The notes: generated by a model not told the origin, from the letters alone. DNA of 64,000 nucleotides from Benzoatithermus flavus (GCF_037908215.1 NZ_JBBLZC010000001.1:1-64000); one strand, 5' to 3'; positions 1 to 8,392 are shown, numbered from the stretch's first letter. Numbers and translations are program-made.

Positions 1-104
1 ACCCGGACGGGCGCTTCATGCTGTTCCGGGTGGGGGATGCCGTCGCCAGCCGCAACATCCACGCCGCCATCTTCGACAGCTTGCGGCTCTGCAAGGATTT
101 CTGA
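1..104 (+). CDS. C-terminal end of an FMN/FAD NADH:flavin oxidoreductase (TMADH-like demethylase), partial
   Basis: Only the last 33 codons are present, in the frame that starts at base 3 and ends at TGA 102-104. The tail contains RVGDAVASRNIHAAIFDS and ends LRLCKDF. That closing signature (GDA...R.IHAAI.D..RL) is what I know from the C-terminus of the trimethylamine dehydrogenase / 2,4-dienoyl-CoA reductase type flavoenzymes, including N-methylproline and dimethylglycine type demethylases. The gene lies 42 bp upstream of an MttB-family methyltransferase on the same strand, which supports a role in N-methyl compound catabolism. The substrate cannot be read from this fragment. Confidence 0.6.
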   Translation, partial: PDGRFMLFRVGDAVASRNIHAAIFDSLRLCKDF

Positions 105-146
105 ACGAACGAGGGACCCTCGAGGGTCTGGAAGGGAGGCTCGAAG

Positions 147-1700
147 ATGACCGCGAGCGAGACGGGAGGCCGGGCGGAGCGGCGGGGCGGCCGGCGCGCC
201 GGACGCGGGGAGAGCGGGCCGAAGCAGCTCCCGTTCCGCCAGCCACGGCTGCGCTACCCGCCGGTCGAGGCGGTTTCGGCCGACGAGCTCGAAGCGATCC
301 ACGAGGCCTCCTTGCGCGTCCTCGAAGAGATCGGGATGGACGTCCTCCTGCCCGAGGCACGCCAGATCCTGAAAGAGGCCGGAGCGGAGGTCGAGCCGGG
401 CGCCCAGCGGGTGCGGATGGACCGGGACCTCGTCCTGGAGGCCGTGGCCAAGGCACCGGAGCGCTTCCGGCTCCATGCCCGCAACCCTGCCCACGACCTC
501 GAGATCGGTGGCGATCGCGTCTGCTTCGGCCAGGTCAGCAGCGCTCCCAACTGCTCGGACCTCGACCGCGGCCGCCGCCCCGGTAGCCAGGCCGACTTCC
601 GCGACCTCGTGCGGCTGACCCAGTCGCTCAACGTCATGCACTTCATCGGCGGCTACCCGGTCGAGCCCGTCGACCTCCATCCCGACATCCGCCATCTCGA
701 GTGCCTGCGGGATTTCGTGACCCTTACCGACAAGCCGTTCCACGCCTATTCCCTGGGCTGGAAGCGCATCCGCGACGGGATCGAGATCGCCCGGATCGGC
801 CGCGGCATCAGCCGCGAGCAGCTCGAGCGTGAACCCTCGCTGATGACGGTCATCAACACGAGCTCGCCCTTGCGGCTCGATGCACCCATGGCGGCGGGCA
901 TCATCGAGATGGCGCGGGCCGGGCAGGTCGTGATCCTCACCCCCTTCACGCTCGCCGGCGCCATGGCGCCGGTCACCGTGGCGGGGGCTCTGGTGCAGCA
1001 GAACGCCGAGGCGCTGCTCGGAATAGCGCTCGCCCAGATCGTTCGCCCTGGCGCACCCGTGATCTATGGCGGCTTCACGAGCAACGTCGACATGAAATCG
1101 GGCTCGCCCGCCTTCGGCACGCCCGAGTACATGAAGGCCGTGCTCGTGGGCGGGCAACTCGCCAGGCGCTACCGCCTGCCCTACCGCTCGTCCAACGTGA
1201 ATGCCGCCACCTGCGTCGACGCACAGGCCGCCTACGAGTCCGTGCTCTCGCTCTGGGCCGTGATCATGGGCCACGCCAACCTCGTGAAGCACGCGGCGGG
1301 CTGGCTCGAAGGCGGGCTCGTGGCCTCGTTCGAGAAGCTGATCATCGACGCCGACACCCTGCAAATGGTGGCGGAATTCCTGGAGCCCTTGCAGGTGGAC
1401 GAGGCGGCACTGGCGCTCGATGCCATGCGCGAGGTGGGGCCCGGCGGCCATTTCTTCGGCTGCGCCCACACACAAGCGCGCTACCGCACCGCCTTCTACG
1501 CCCCCATCGTCTCGGACTGGCGCAACTACGAGAGCTGGCGCGAAGCGGGCGCTCCCGATGCGGCGCAGCGGGCGAACCGGATCTGGAAGACGATGCTCAC
1601 CGCTTACGAGCCGCCGCCGCTCGACCCCGCGATCAAGGACGAGCTCGACGCCTTCGTCGCGCGCCGCATCGCCGAGGGCGGTGCGCCCAACGAGTTCTGA
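147..1700 (+). CDS. Trimethylamine methyltransferase (MttB) family protein, non-pyrrolysine
   Basis: 517 aa, preceded by a good Shine-Dalgarno (GGGAGG at about 133-138). After a low-complexity, Arg/Gly-rich N-terminus of about 35 residues the protein shows the COG5598 fold signatures: LEEIGMDVLLPEARQIL, a CFGQVSSAPNC segment, and the glycine-rich barrel strands LTPFTLAGAMAPVTVAGAL and YGGFTSNVDMKSGSPAFGTP. The reading frame is open throughout with no in-frame TAG, so this is a member lacking pyrrolysine. Such members (for example glycine betaine methyltransferase MtgB) move a methyl group from a quaternary amine to a corrinoid protein. No corrinoid-protein gene is visible in the window; it may lie left of base 1. 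It probably forms an operon with the following dehydrogenase (28 bp gap). The substrate is unknown. Confidence 0.8.
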   Translation: MTASETGGRAERRGGRRAGRGESGPKQLPFRQPRLRYPPVEAVSADELEAIHEASLRVLEEIGMDVLLPEARQILKEAGAEVEPGAQRVRMDRDLVLEAVAKAPERFRLHARNPAHDLEIGGDRVCFGQVSSAPNCSDLDRGRRPGSQADFRDLVRLTQSLNVMHFIGGYPVEPVDLHPDIRHLECLRDFVTLTDKPFHAYSLGWKRIRDGIEIARIGRGISREQLEREPSLMTVINTSSPLRLDAPMAAGIIEMARAGQVVILTPFTLAGAMAPVTVAGALVQQNAEALLGIALAQIVRPGAPVIYGGFTSNVDMKSGSPAFGTPEYMKAVLVGGQLARRYRLPYRSSNVNAATCVDAQAAYESVLSLWAVIMGHANLVKHAAGWLEGGLVASFEKLIIDADTLQMVAEFLEPLQVDEAALALDAMREVGPGGHFFGCAHTQARYRTAFYAPIVSDWRNYESWREAGAPDAAQRANRIWKTMLTAYEPPPLDPAIKDELDAFVARRIAEGGAPNEF

Positions 1701-1728
1701 GCCAAGCGGCCAAGGGAGGCCCGGCATC

Positions 1729-2883
1729 ATGACCATCGTTCTCGACCGCATCCCGCGCATCACCACCGGTGTCGGCGCTTTGGAGAGCCTGGGCACGCTC
1801 GTCGCGGGCCGGCTCGGGACCTCCGGCTCGGTCCTGCTCGTGGCCGATCCTGGGCTGATGACACTCGGCCTGATCGACGAGGCCCGCCACGCGCTGACCC
1901 GCTCCGGGCTTGCCGTGCATCTCTTCGCCGACATCAGGAGCGACCCGCTGGCCACCCAGGTCGATGCCGGGGCGGCGATCGCGCGCCGCGAGCGGGTCGG
2001 CGCGGTCGTGGCCCTGGGCGGCGGCTCGGCGCTCGACGCCGGCAAGGCGATCGCGGTCGTGGCGGGCAGCGAAGCGCCGGCCGAGAGCTACGCGCTCTGC
2101 GCGAAGCCTTTCCCGAAGACGCGGCTTCTCAAGATCTGTGTTCCCACCACCTCGGGCACGGGCTCGGAGACCACCCGCACCTCGATCGTGACCGATGCCG
2201 CCGGCAACAAGGTCTGGCTCTGGGGGGACGAGCTCAAGGCCGACGAGGTCGTGCTCGACCCCGCCCTCACGGTAGGCCTGCCGCCGGCCCTCACGGCCGC
2301 TACCGGCATCGACGCCCTGGTCCACGCGATCGAGGCTTCCACCAACCGCAACGCCTTCGCCGCCAACGACGTGTTCTGCCACGAGGCGATCCGACTCGTG
2401 ACGCGCTGGCTGCTCCGCGCCCTCGAGCAGCCCGGCGATCTCGCCGCCCGCGAGGGGCTGCAGCGCGCCGCGACACTGGCCGGCATCGGCATCGACAATG
2501 CCGGCACGGCGGTCGCGCACAATATCGGCCACGCCCTCGCCTCGCTGCGCCCCTTGCACCACGGCCGCGCCGTGGGCGTGGCGATGCTGGCCACGCTTCC
2601 CTGGAACGTCGCTCACGATCCGCACGGGCGCTGGGCCGCCGTCGCCGCCGCCATGGGCCAGGCACCCGAAGCCGTCGCCGTGCCGCGTGCCTTCGAGCGG
2701 CTCCTGCGCGCCTGCGGCATCGAGGTCGGTCTCGCACGCGACGGCTTCGCCGACGTCACGCCCGAAGCGCTCGCCGCCCAGATGGCGCGGCCCGAGAACA
2801 CCGCCATGCGGCGCTCGAACGCGCGCGAGATCGCGGACGAGGATCTCCTCGCCTTCGCCCGCACGGTCCTCGCCCAGAGCTGA
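1729..2883 (+). CDS. Iron-containing alcohol dehydrogenase family protein
   Basis: 384 aa from the ATG at 1729, which follows AAGGGAGG. An earlier in-frame ATG would lie inside mttB and is rejected. Group III dehydrogenase features are visible: the nucleotide-binding GGGSALDAGKAIA at about residues 96-108, TTSGTGSE at about 140-147, and the metal-binding half with GIDALVHAIEAS (about 194-205) and GHALASLRPLHHGRAVGVA (about 267-285). The last two supply the Asp/His ligands of the family. It should interconvert an alcohol and an aldehyde or ketone with NAD(P), in the cytoplasm. It sits 9 bp before the enolase-superfamily gene, so the two are likely co-translated and act on the same compound, which I cannot name. 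Confidence 0.88.
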   Translation: MTIVLDRIPRITTGVGALESLGTLVAGRLGTSGSVLLVADPGLMTLGLIDEARHALTRSGLAVHLFADIRSDPLATQVDAGAAIARRERVGAVVALGGGSALDAGKAIAVVAGSEAPAESYALCAKPFPKTRLLKICVPTTSGTGSETTRTSIVTDAAGNKVWLWGDELKADEVVLDPALTVGLPPALTAATGIDALVHAIEASTNRNAFAANDVFCHEAIRLVTRWLLRALEQPGDLAAREGLQRAATLAGIGIDNAGTAVAHNIGHALASLRPLHHGRAVGVAMLATLPWNVAHDPHGRWAAVAAAMGQAPEAVAVPRAFERLLRACGIEVGLARDGFADVTPEALAAQMARPENTAMRRSNAREIADEDLLAFARTVLAQS

Positions 2884-2892
2884 GCGCTACCG

Positions 2893-4005
2893 ATGAAGAT
2901 CACCGGCATCGAGATCACCCAACACCGTTTCGTGTTCGCGGGTGCGCCGTTCCGGGCGAGCTGGGACACGCGGCCCCGCACGCACTGGGATGCCACCATC
3001 GTCCGGGTGACGACCGACGAGGGGCTCACCGGCATCGGCTCGGGCGACCTGATGCTGGGCTTCTCGGGCCACGAGCATCTCTTCGTCGGCTGGGATCCGC
3101 TCGCGATCGAGCGGCACTACCGGGTGCTCTCGCACCTGAACTTCCACTACGGCCGCTGCTGGCCGCTCGATCTGGCGCTCTGGGATCTCGCCGGCAAGAT
3201 CGCGGGCCAGCCCTGCTGGAAGCTCCTGGGCGGGCTCTCGGGCCGGGTGCGGGCCTACGCCTCCTCGGGCACGCTGCGCGATCCCGGTGCGATGGCAGAG
3301 GTGGCCGAGCGCTATCTCGGCCAGGGCTTCGGCGCCATGAAGATCCGCTTCCAGCGCGGCCGGTGGCGGGACGACATCGAGGCGCTCGAGGCCGTGCGGG
3401 CGCGGGTGGGCGAGCGGCTCACCCTCATGGTCGACTGCAACCAGGGCTGGCGCATGCCCTGGGACACGCAGGCACCCTGGAGTCTCAAGGACGCCATCCA
3501 GGTCGCGCGCGAGCTGGAGCGGCTCGGAGTCTACTGGATGGAGGAACCGCTCCACCGCGGCGACCGCGAGGGCATGCGACGCTTGCGCGATGCCGTGGAC
3601 GTGCGGATCGCCGGCGGCGAGATGACCCGCGAGCTGCACGAGTTCCGCGAGCTCATCACCGGCGGCTGCCTCGACGTGCTCCAGCCCGACGTGGCGCTGG
3701 TGGGCGGCATCACCGGGCTCCGGCGCGTCGCCTACATGGCGCAGGAGCACAACCTGATCTTCACGCCGCATAGCTGGACCAACGGCATCGGCGTGATGGC
3801 CAACGCCCAGCTCACGGCGGCGGTCGCGGATGCGCCCTGGCTCGAGTTCCCGTTCGATCCGCCCGAGTGGGACCTCGACCGTCGCGACTACATGCTGGCC
3901 GAGCCGGTCCGGGTCGATGCCGACGGCTGGATCGTCCTGCCGGAAGCGCCGGGCATGGGCCTCGTGCTCGACGAGGCGATGCTGGGGCGGACCCGGATCG
4001 GCTGA
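2893..4005 (+). CDS. Mandelate racemase/muconate lactonizing enzyme family protein (enolase superfamily)
   Basis: 370 aa. The N-terminal capping domain is followed by a beta/alpha barrel with the superfamily metal ligands visible: D181 (VDCNQGW), E217 (MEEPL) and E243 (AGGEM). The second-strand motif is K150-x-R152 (AMKIRF) rather than K-x-K, and H293 lies in PHSWTNGIG. A K-x-R plus His arrangement is typical of the mandelate racemase subgroup acid-sugar dehydratases and racemases. It abstracts the alpha proton of a carboxylate substrate with Mg2+; dehydration of a sugar acid is my preferred guess. It is the last gene of the cluster, and no terminator is seen directly after the stop. Confidence 0.85.
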   Translation: MKITGIEITQHRFVFAGAPFRASWDTRPRTHWDATIVRVTTDEGLTGIGSGDLMLGFSGHEHLFVGWDPLAIERHYRVLSHLNFHYGRCWPLDLALWDLAGKIAGQPCWKLLGGLSGRVRAYASSGTLRDPGAMAEVAERYLGQGFGAMKIRFQRGRWRDDIEALEAVRARVGERLTLMVDCNQGWRMPWDTQAPWSLKDAIQVARELERLGVYWMEEPLHRGDREGMRRLRDAVDVRIAGGEMTRELHEFRELITGGCLDVLQPDVALVGGITGLRRVAYMAQEHNLIFTPHSWTNGIGVMANAQLTAAVADAPWLEFPFDPPEWDLDRRDYMLAEPVRVDADGWIVLPEAPGMGLVLDEAMLGRTRIG

Positions 4006-4111
4006 GATCTGCGCCCGACCCGATCGGACAAATCAACCAAAGGTAGAGAGCGGATTCCGCAGCGCTGCTGCGGCAAGACCGGGCGTTCGATCGCGCTTCG
4101 GATTATTTTTC

Positions 4112-4140
4112 TTGACATCTTATCAACTTTAAGGCAAAGT
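4112..4140 (+). promoter_or_regulatory. Candidate sigma70 promoter for the small RNA at 4146-4236
   Basis: A perfect -35 TTGACA (4112-4117) is followed by 17 bp and a weak -10 CAAAGT (4135-4140). The surrounding stretch is AT-rich in a genome with roughly 70 % GC. The -35 and the spacing are good, the -10 is poor, and no protein-coding start follows within 150 bp. Confidence 0.5.
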
Positions 4141-4145
4141 CTGGG

Positions 4146-4236
4146 TGTGTCTCGGGAGTTTTCCCTTCGACACCCGACTTGAGGCGTTTCCTCCCTACTG
4201 GCAGGCCGCGGTTCGTCCCGGCCTGCCCTTTTCTTT
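4146..4236 (+). ncRNA. Candidate trans-acting small RNA (alphaproteobacterial anti-SD type)
   Basis: About 90 nt between a TTGACA promoter and a strong Rho-independent terminator, with no coding potential. A 5' hairpin can form: GGGTGT (4143-4148) pairs with ACACCC (4170-4175), and GGGA with TCCC pairs inside it. An unpaired stretch TTTCCTCCCTAC (4187-4198), complementary to Shine-Dalgarno sequences, comes next, then the terminator hairpin. A 5' hairpin, an exposed UCCUCCC and a terminator with a U-rich tail is the plan of alphaproteobacterial Hfq-dependent sRNAs such as the alpha-r14/suhB and alpha-r15/AbcR families; assignment to either is my inference. It is convergent with hflX, 64 bp from that gene's stop. 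The exact 5' end is estimated from the -10. Confidence 0.6.
4200..4236 (+). terminator. Rho-independent terminator of the small RNA
   Basis: GGCAGGCC (4200-4207) and GGCCTGCC (4220-4227) form an 8-bp perfect stem with a 12-nt loop, followed by CTTTTCTTTCC. The T-tract is on the + strand, so it ends transcription coming from the left, not from hflX. Confidence 0.75.
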
Positions 4237-4299
4237 CCGGACCGATGCGTGAGGACGAAGGCCGGGATCGTGCGTCACGCGGTGGGCACGAGCGGGCCT

Positions 4300-5634
4300 T
4301 CAGACGGGATGGCCCAATTTATGGGCGAGGCGCGCCCGCTCGGCGGGCGAGATCGCGACCTTGAGCTGAAGCCCTTCGCCGTCGTCGGTCTGCTCCAGGA
4401 CCTCGCCGTGGCGGTGCAGCCAGGCGACGAGTTCGCCGGCATCGTAGCCGACGCGCAGCTCGACCGTGGTGCGGTTGGCGGCGAGCCGCCGGTCGATCAG
4501 GGCGAGAAGCTCCGGAATTCCCGTGCCGTCGCGCGCCGAGACCGGGACGGCGGGAACGGGCGACCGCGCCGCCTCGGCCCGCCGCTCCCCGAGCGCCTCG
4601 GGCGACAGGCGGTCGATCTTGTTCCAGACCTCGGCCATCCGGGCGCCACGCTCGGCCTCGTCGATGCCGAGCTCGTCCAGGACCTGTTCGACGTCGCGTT
4701 TCTGCGCCTCGGTGTCGGCGCGGCTGATGTCGCGCACGTGCAGGACGAGGTCGGCCGAGAGCACCTCCTCGAGGGTGGCGCGGAATGCCGCCACGAGCAT
4801 GGTCGGCAGGTCGGTGATGAAGCCCACCGTGTCGGAGAGGATGACCTTGGCTCCCGACGGCAGCCGGAGCTGGCGCATGGTGGGGTCGAGGGTCGCGAAG
4901 ACCTGGTCGCGCGCATCGACCCTGGCGCCGGTCAGGCGGTTGAACAGGGTCGACTTGCCGGCGTTGGTGTAGCCGACGAGTGCGATGACCGGATAGGGCA
5001 CGCGCTTCCTCGCCTCGCGATGCAGGCCGCGCGTGCGGCGCACCGCCTCGAGCTCTTGCTTGATGCTCGTGATCCGCTCGGTGATGCGCCGCCGGTCGAG
5101 CTCGAGCTGGCTCTCGCCGGGACCGCCCAGGAAGCCGAAGCCGCCGCGCTGCCGCTCGAGATGGGTCCAGGAGCGCACGAGGCGCGAGCGCTGATAGGTC
5201 AAGGCCGCGAGCTCGACCTGGAGCACGCCCTCGCGGGTATGCGCGCGCTCGCCGAAAATCTCGAGGATGAGCCCGGTCCGGTCGATGACCTTGGTTTTCC
5301 AGCGCCGCTCGAGGTTGCGCTGCTGTACGGGTGTCAGCGCCGCATCGACCACGACCAGCTCGGTGGGCTCGATCTCGAGTGCTCGCTTCAGCTCCTCGAC
5401 CTTGCCCGAGCCGAGAAGCGTTGCGGGCGTCTTCTGGCGCAAGGGCACGAGCTCGGCACGCACGACCTTAAGGTCGATGGCCTCGGCGAGGCCGACCGCT
5501 TCCTCGAGTCGGCTCCTGGGCTCGCGCTCGTCGGCCGAAGCGGACGGATCGAAGGGACAGACGACCCAGGCCTGCCCCTTCCCTGCCTCGGCGGTAGCGC
5601 CGCCCGTCCGCTCGGGCCCGTCCTGCGTGGCCAT
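4300..5634 (-). CDS. hflX: GTPase HflX
   Basis: 444 aa from the ATG at 5634. A longer in-frame opening exists but runs through hfq and is rejected. The N-terminal HflX domain includes LLGSGKVEELK and GGPGESQLELDRRR. The GTPase domain follows with G1 GYTNAGKSTLFNRLTG, G3 DTVGF and G4 NKID. HflX binds 50S subunits and splits stalled or hibernating ribosomes. The start overlaps the hfq stop by one base (TGATG), so translation is coupled, as in the hfq-hflX pair found across Proteobacteria. It is the last gene of the ntr-trkA-dat-hfq-hflX series. Confidence 0.96.
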   Translation of the reverse strand: MATQDGPERTGGATAEAGKGQAWVVCPFDPSASADEREPRSRLEEAVGLAEAIDLKVVRAELVPLRQKTPATLLGSGKVEELKRALEIEPTELVVVDAALTPVQQRNLERRWKTKVIDRTGLILEIFGERAHTREGVLQVELAALTYQRSRLVRSWTHLERQRGGFGFLGGPGESQLELDRRRITERITSIKQELEAVRRTRGLHREARKRVPYPVIALVGYTNAGKSTLFNRLTGARVDARDQVFATLDPTMRQLRLPSGAKVILSDTVGFITDLPTMLVAAFRATLEEVLSADLVLHVRDISRADTEAQKRDVEQVLDELGIDEAERGARMAEVWNKIDRLSPEALGERRAEAARSPVPAVPVSARDGTGIPELLALIDRRLAANRTTVELRVGYDAGELVAWLHRHGEVLEQTDDGEGLQLKVAISPAERARLAHKLGHPV

Positions 5635-5894
5635 CAACCCTGCATCGACGCCTGCTCGTCCGCCGCTGGCTCGTACAAGCGTACAGCAGCCGAAGGCATG
5701 ACGGTCGAGACCGCGTGCTTGTAGACGAGCTGAACGTGACCGTCGCGCCGCAGCAGCAGGCAGAAGTTGTCGAACGAGCTGATTACGCCCTGGAGCTTGA
5801 CACCGTTGATGAGGAACACCGTGACCGGAACCTTGTTCTTGCGGACATGATTCAAGAACACGTCCTGCAGGTTCTGTTGTTTCTCGGCCGCCAT
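5634..5894 (-). CDS. hfq: RNA chaperone Hfq
   Basis: 86 aa. The Sm1 motif region NGVKLQGVISSFDNFCLLLR and the Sm2 region YKHAVSTVMP are intact; the alphaproteobacterial KHAVST replaces the enteric KHAIST. The start MAAEKQQNLQDVFLN is chosen because an AGGAAAG ribosome-binding site lies just upstream and the family begins there; 29 in-frame upstream codons are not homologous. Hfq forms hexamers that pair sRNAs with mRNAs, fitting the candidate sRNA 1.4 kb away. The short acidic C-terminus ends in EQASMQG. Confidence 0.97.
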   Translation of the reverse strand: MAAEKQQNLQDVFLNHVRKNKVPVTVFLINGVKLQGVISSFDNFCLLLRRDGHVQLVYKHAVSTVMPSAAVRLYEPAADEQASMQG

Positions 5895-5985
5895 TTGATC
5901 TTTCCTTTCTTCTTTTCTTTGCCCTTGCCGTGCTTTCCCGGTCCGCTTCCTCATTCCGGTGCCGCACACAGATCCGAGCATGATT

Positions 5986-6010
5986 GCCGGAGCCGGCTTC
6001 CGGCTCCGGC
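5986..6010. repeat. 11-bp perfect inverted repeat in the hfq leader
   Basis: GCCGGAGCCGG (5986-5996) and its exact complement (6000-6010) are separated by CTT. It lies about 90 bp upstream of the hfq start, in the 224-bp gap after dat. No T-run follows on either strand, so it does not look like a classical terminator. It could be an mRNA leader structure. The same gap has no convincing promoter, though a weak TTGATG-N17-TATCGG exists on the minus strand. Confidence 0.45.
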
Positions 6011-6118
6011 TCTATCGAATATAAGTGATACGGCTCCCGATAGACGTCCACCCCATGGGCATCAAGAGCGGATTTTTATGCGATGATGCCCGAATACAAC
6101 CAAGGAGAGCCCGGCGTG

Positions 6119-6973
6119 TCATTCCGGCATCTGCAAATGGTTCCGGTAGCGCGCCAGAAGCTCCAAGGTGATCGAGCCTGGAACGCCGTTCGCGACCGGC
6201 TGGCCGTCGATCGAGGTCACGGGCAGGACGAGCGAGGAGGTGCTGGTGAGAAACGCTTCCCGTGCGGCCTTGGCCTCCTCGACGGAGAAGGGGCGCTCCA
6301 CCACCTCGAGGCCGGCGGTCTGCGCCAGCTCCAGGATCACGGAACGGGTGATACCGCCCAGGATCTCGGGACCGAGCGGCCGCGTGATCAGGCGGCCGTC
6401 GCGATCCACGATCCAGGCGTTCGAGCTGGAGCCCTCGGTCACGAGACCGTCCGCATCGTAGAGCCAGACTTCCCGGCACCCGGCCTCCGCTCCCTTCTGC
6501 TTCGCCAGCACGTTGGCGAGCAGGCTCACCGACTTGACGTCGCAGCGCTTCCAGCGCTGATCCGGCAAGGTGATAACACGGACACCTTCGGCAAGTTCCC
6601 GCGGCTTGGGCAGGCTCGCCCGGCGGACGGTGACGACGAGCGAGGGCTCGACGTCCTCGGGGAAGAGATGATTGCGTGGGGCCACGCCCCGGTTGATCTG
6701 GACGTAGACGATGGCGGTCGAAAGCGCGTTGCGGCGCAGCGTCTCCCGCATCACGGCCGCGAGGGCGGCGCGCGACATCGGCATCGGGATCGAGAGGGCG
6801 GCAAGCGAGCGCTCGAGCCGGGCGAGATGCCGGTCGAGATCGCAGAACCGGCCGTTCAGGACTTTGACGACCTCGTAGATGCCGTCGGCGAACTGTAGGC
6901 CGCGATCCTCGACCGGCACGGCGGGTGCGCCGATCGGCAGGTAGCGGCCGTTGACGTAGGCGATGCGGGACAT
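6119..6973 (-). CDS. dat: D-amino-acid transaminase (aminotransferase class IV)
   Basis: 284 aa, fold-type IV PLP enzyme. Visible are the N-terminal VEDRGLQFADGIYEVV (residues 21-36, catalytic-site entrance), the PLP lysine K147 in RCDVKSVSLL, and the phosphate-binding EGSSSNAWIV and GGITRSVILELA segments. The ADGIYEVV and CDVKSVSLL pattern fits D-alanine transaminases better than branched-chain enzymes. It makes D-glutamate from D-alanine and 2-oxoglutarate (or the reverse) for the cell wall. It is placed between trkA (42 bp) and hfq (224 bp) on the same strand. Confidence 0.88.
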   Translation of the reverse strand: MSRIAYVNGRYLPIGAPAVPVEDRGLQFADGIYEVVKVLNGRFCDLDRHLARLERSLAALSIPMPMSRAALAAVMRETLRRNALSTAIVYVQINRGVAPRNHLFPEDVEPSLVVTVRRASLPKPRELAEGVRVITLPDQRWKRCDVKSVSLLANVLAKQKGAEAGCREVWLYDADGLVTEGSSSNAWIVDRDGRLITRPLGPEILGGITRSVILELAQTAGLEVVERPFSVEEAKAAREAFLTSTSSLVLPVTSIDGQPVANGVPGSITLELLARYRNHLQMPE

Positions 6974-7015
6974 GCTGGTCTCGTCCGGCAGACTCGGTGG
7001 CTCGGTTGGATTGGC

Positions 7016-8392
7016 TCAGAAATAATCGAGGCGGACGGCGAAGAGCTGCTGCACGCGCCGCACCATGTCCTTGCGCGCGGCGAGGATGACGCGGTCGCCG
7101 CCGCGGATCAGCGTGTCGCCACGCGGCATGATCACCTCGTGCTTGCGGACGACGGCGCCGACGATGATGCCGCCCGCGAGCCGCGCCTCGCGCAAGGGCT
7201 TGCCGACGAGCTGCGAGGTCTCGAGCGCCTCGGCCTCGTAGACCTCGGCCGCGCCGTCGCCGATGGCGTGCACGGCCTTGATCCGGCCACGGCGGACGTG
7301 CTGCAGGATGCTCGAGACCGTGATGTCGCGCGGGTTGATGGCGACGTCGAGGCCGATCGAGCGGTTGATCAGGTTGTAGGTGCCGTTGTTGACGAGCGCC
7401 AGGCCGCGGCGGCAGCCGAGTCTCTTTGCGAGCAGGCTCGAGATGATATTGACCTCGTCGTTGTTGGTCACAGCGACCATGGCCGAGGCCACGGCCACAT
7501 TGGCCTCGTCGAGCACGTCGCGCTCGCGGATGTCGCCCTTGAGCACGACCGTGCGCTTCAACTGCTCGGCGGCGACCTCGGCGCGGAGCGGATCGGCCTC
7601 GATCAGCTTCAGGCCGAGCTCGGGGTGGCGCCGCTCGAGCTCGCGCGCGAGGAAGATGCCGACATTGCCGCCACCGGCGATGATCAGCCGCTCGCCGAGA
7701 CGCTCCTCGAAGCCGAAGACGGAGAGCGCGCGCGGCACGTGCGCCGTCTCCACGACGCAATGGACCTCGTCGCCCTCCAGGATCTCGTCGTCGGCGTCGG
7801 GGATGAAGAACCGCTCGCCCCGGCCGATCGTCACCACGACGAGGTGCAGGTCGGGAAAGAGATAGGTGAGCTGGCGGAGCGGCGTGTCGTTGACCGGGCA
7901 GTCGGGGCTGGCGCGCACGGCGAGAAGCCGCACGCGGTCGTCCGCGAACGGCACGCAGTTGATCGCACCCGGCACCTCGAGCCGGAGCGCTATCGCACGC
8001 GCCACCTCGACCTCGGGCGAGATGATGACGTCGATCGGCACGTGCTGCGAGCGGAACAGGTCCTGCCAGCGGCCGTCGAGATAGGCCTGCTGCCGGATGC
8101 GAGCGATCTTGGTCGGCACGTTGAACAGCGTGTGCGCGACGTTGCAGGCCACCATGTTGACCTCGTCGACATGGGTGACCGCGATCAGCATGTCGCAGTC
8201 GGCGGCTCCGGCCTCGGCCAGCACGTTCGGGTGCGAGGCATGGCCCACGTGCGCCTTGATGTCGAGGCTGTCGCCGATCTTCTGCACGAGCTCGGCGCGC
8301 TGGTCGACGATCGTGACGTCGTAGCCGGTGCCGGCGAGATAGCGGGCGATGTGCAGCCCGACCTGCCCGGCGCCGGCGATGAGCACCTTCAT
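7016..8392 (-). CDS. trkA: Trk potassium uptake system peripheral protein TrkA
   Basis: 458 aa with two tandem RCK modules. The first Rossmann motif is GAGQVGLHIARYL (residues 7-19) and the second is GGGNVGIFLARELE near residue 233; each is followed by an RCK_C lobe (around 140-220 and 370-455). TrkA binds NAD(H)/ATP and gates the TrkH/G potassium channel at the inner membrane. No trkH is in the window. It lies 33 bp downstream of ntrX, the usual place in alphaproteobacteria, linking potassium uptake with nitrogen regulation. Confidence 0.96.
   Translation of the reverse strand: MKVLIAGAGQVGLHIARYLAGTGYDVTIVDQRAELVQKIGDSLDIKAHVGHASHPNVLAEAGAADCDMLIAVTHVDEVNMVACNVAHTLFNVPTKIARIRQQAYLDGRWQDLFRSQHVPIDVIISPEVEVARAIALRLEVPGAINCVPFADDRVRLLAVRASPDCPVNDTPLRQLTYLFPDLHLVVVTIGRGERFFIPDADDEILEGDEVHCVVETAHVPRALSVFGFEERLGERLIIAGGGNVGIFLARELERRHPELGLKLIEADPLRAEVAAEQLKRTVVLKGDIRERDVLDEANVAVASAMVAVTNNDEVNIISSLLAKRLGCRRGLALVNNGTYNLINRSIGLDVAINPRDITVSSILQHVRRGRIKAVHAIGDGAAEVYEAEALETSQLVGKPLREARLAGGIIVGAVVRKHEVIMPRGDTLIRGGDRVILAARKDMVRRVQQLFAVRLDYF

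Noticed and set aside
147..1700. Pyrrolysine-containing trimethylamine methyltransferase
   Set aside because: No in-frame TAG occurs; the family without pyrrolysine fits.
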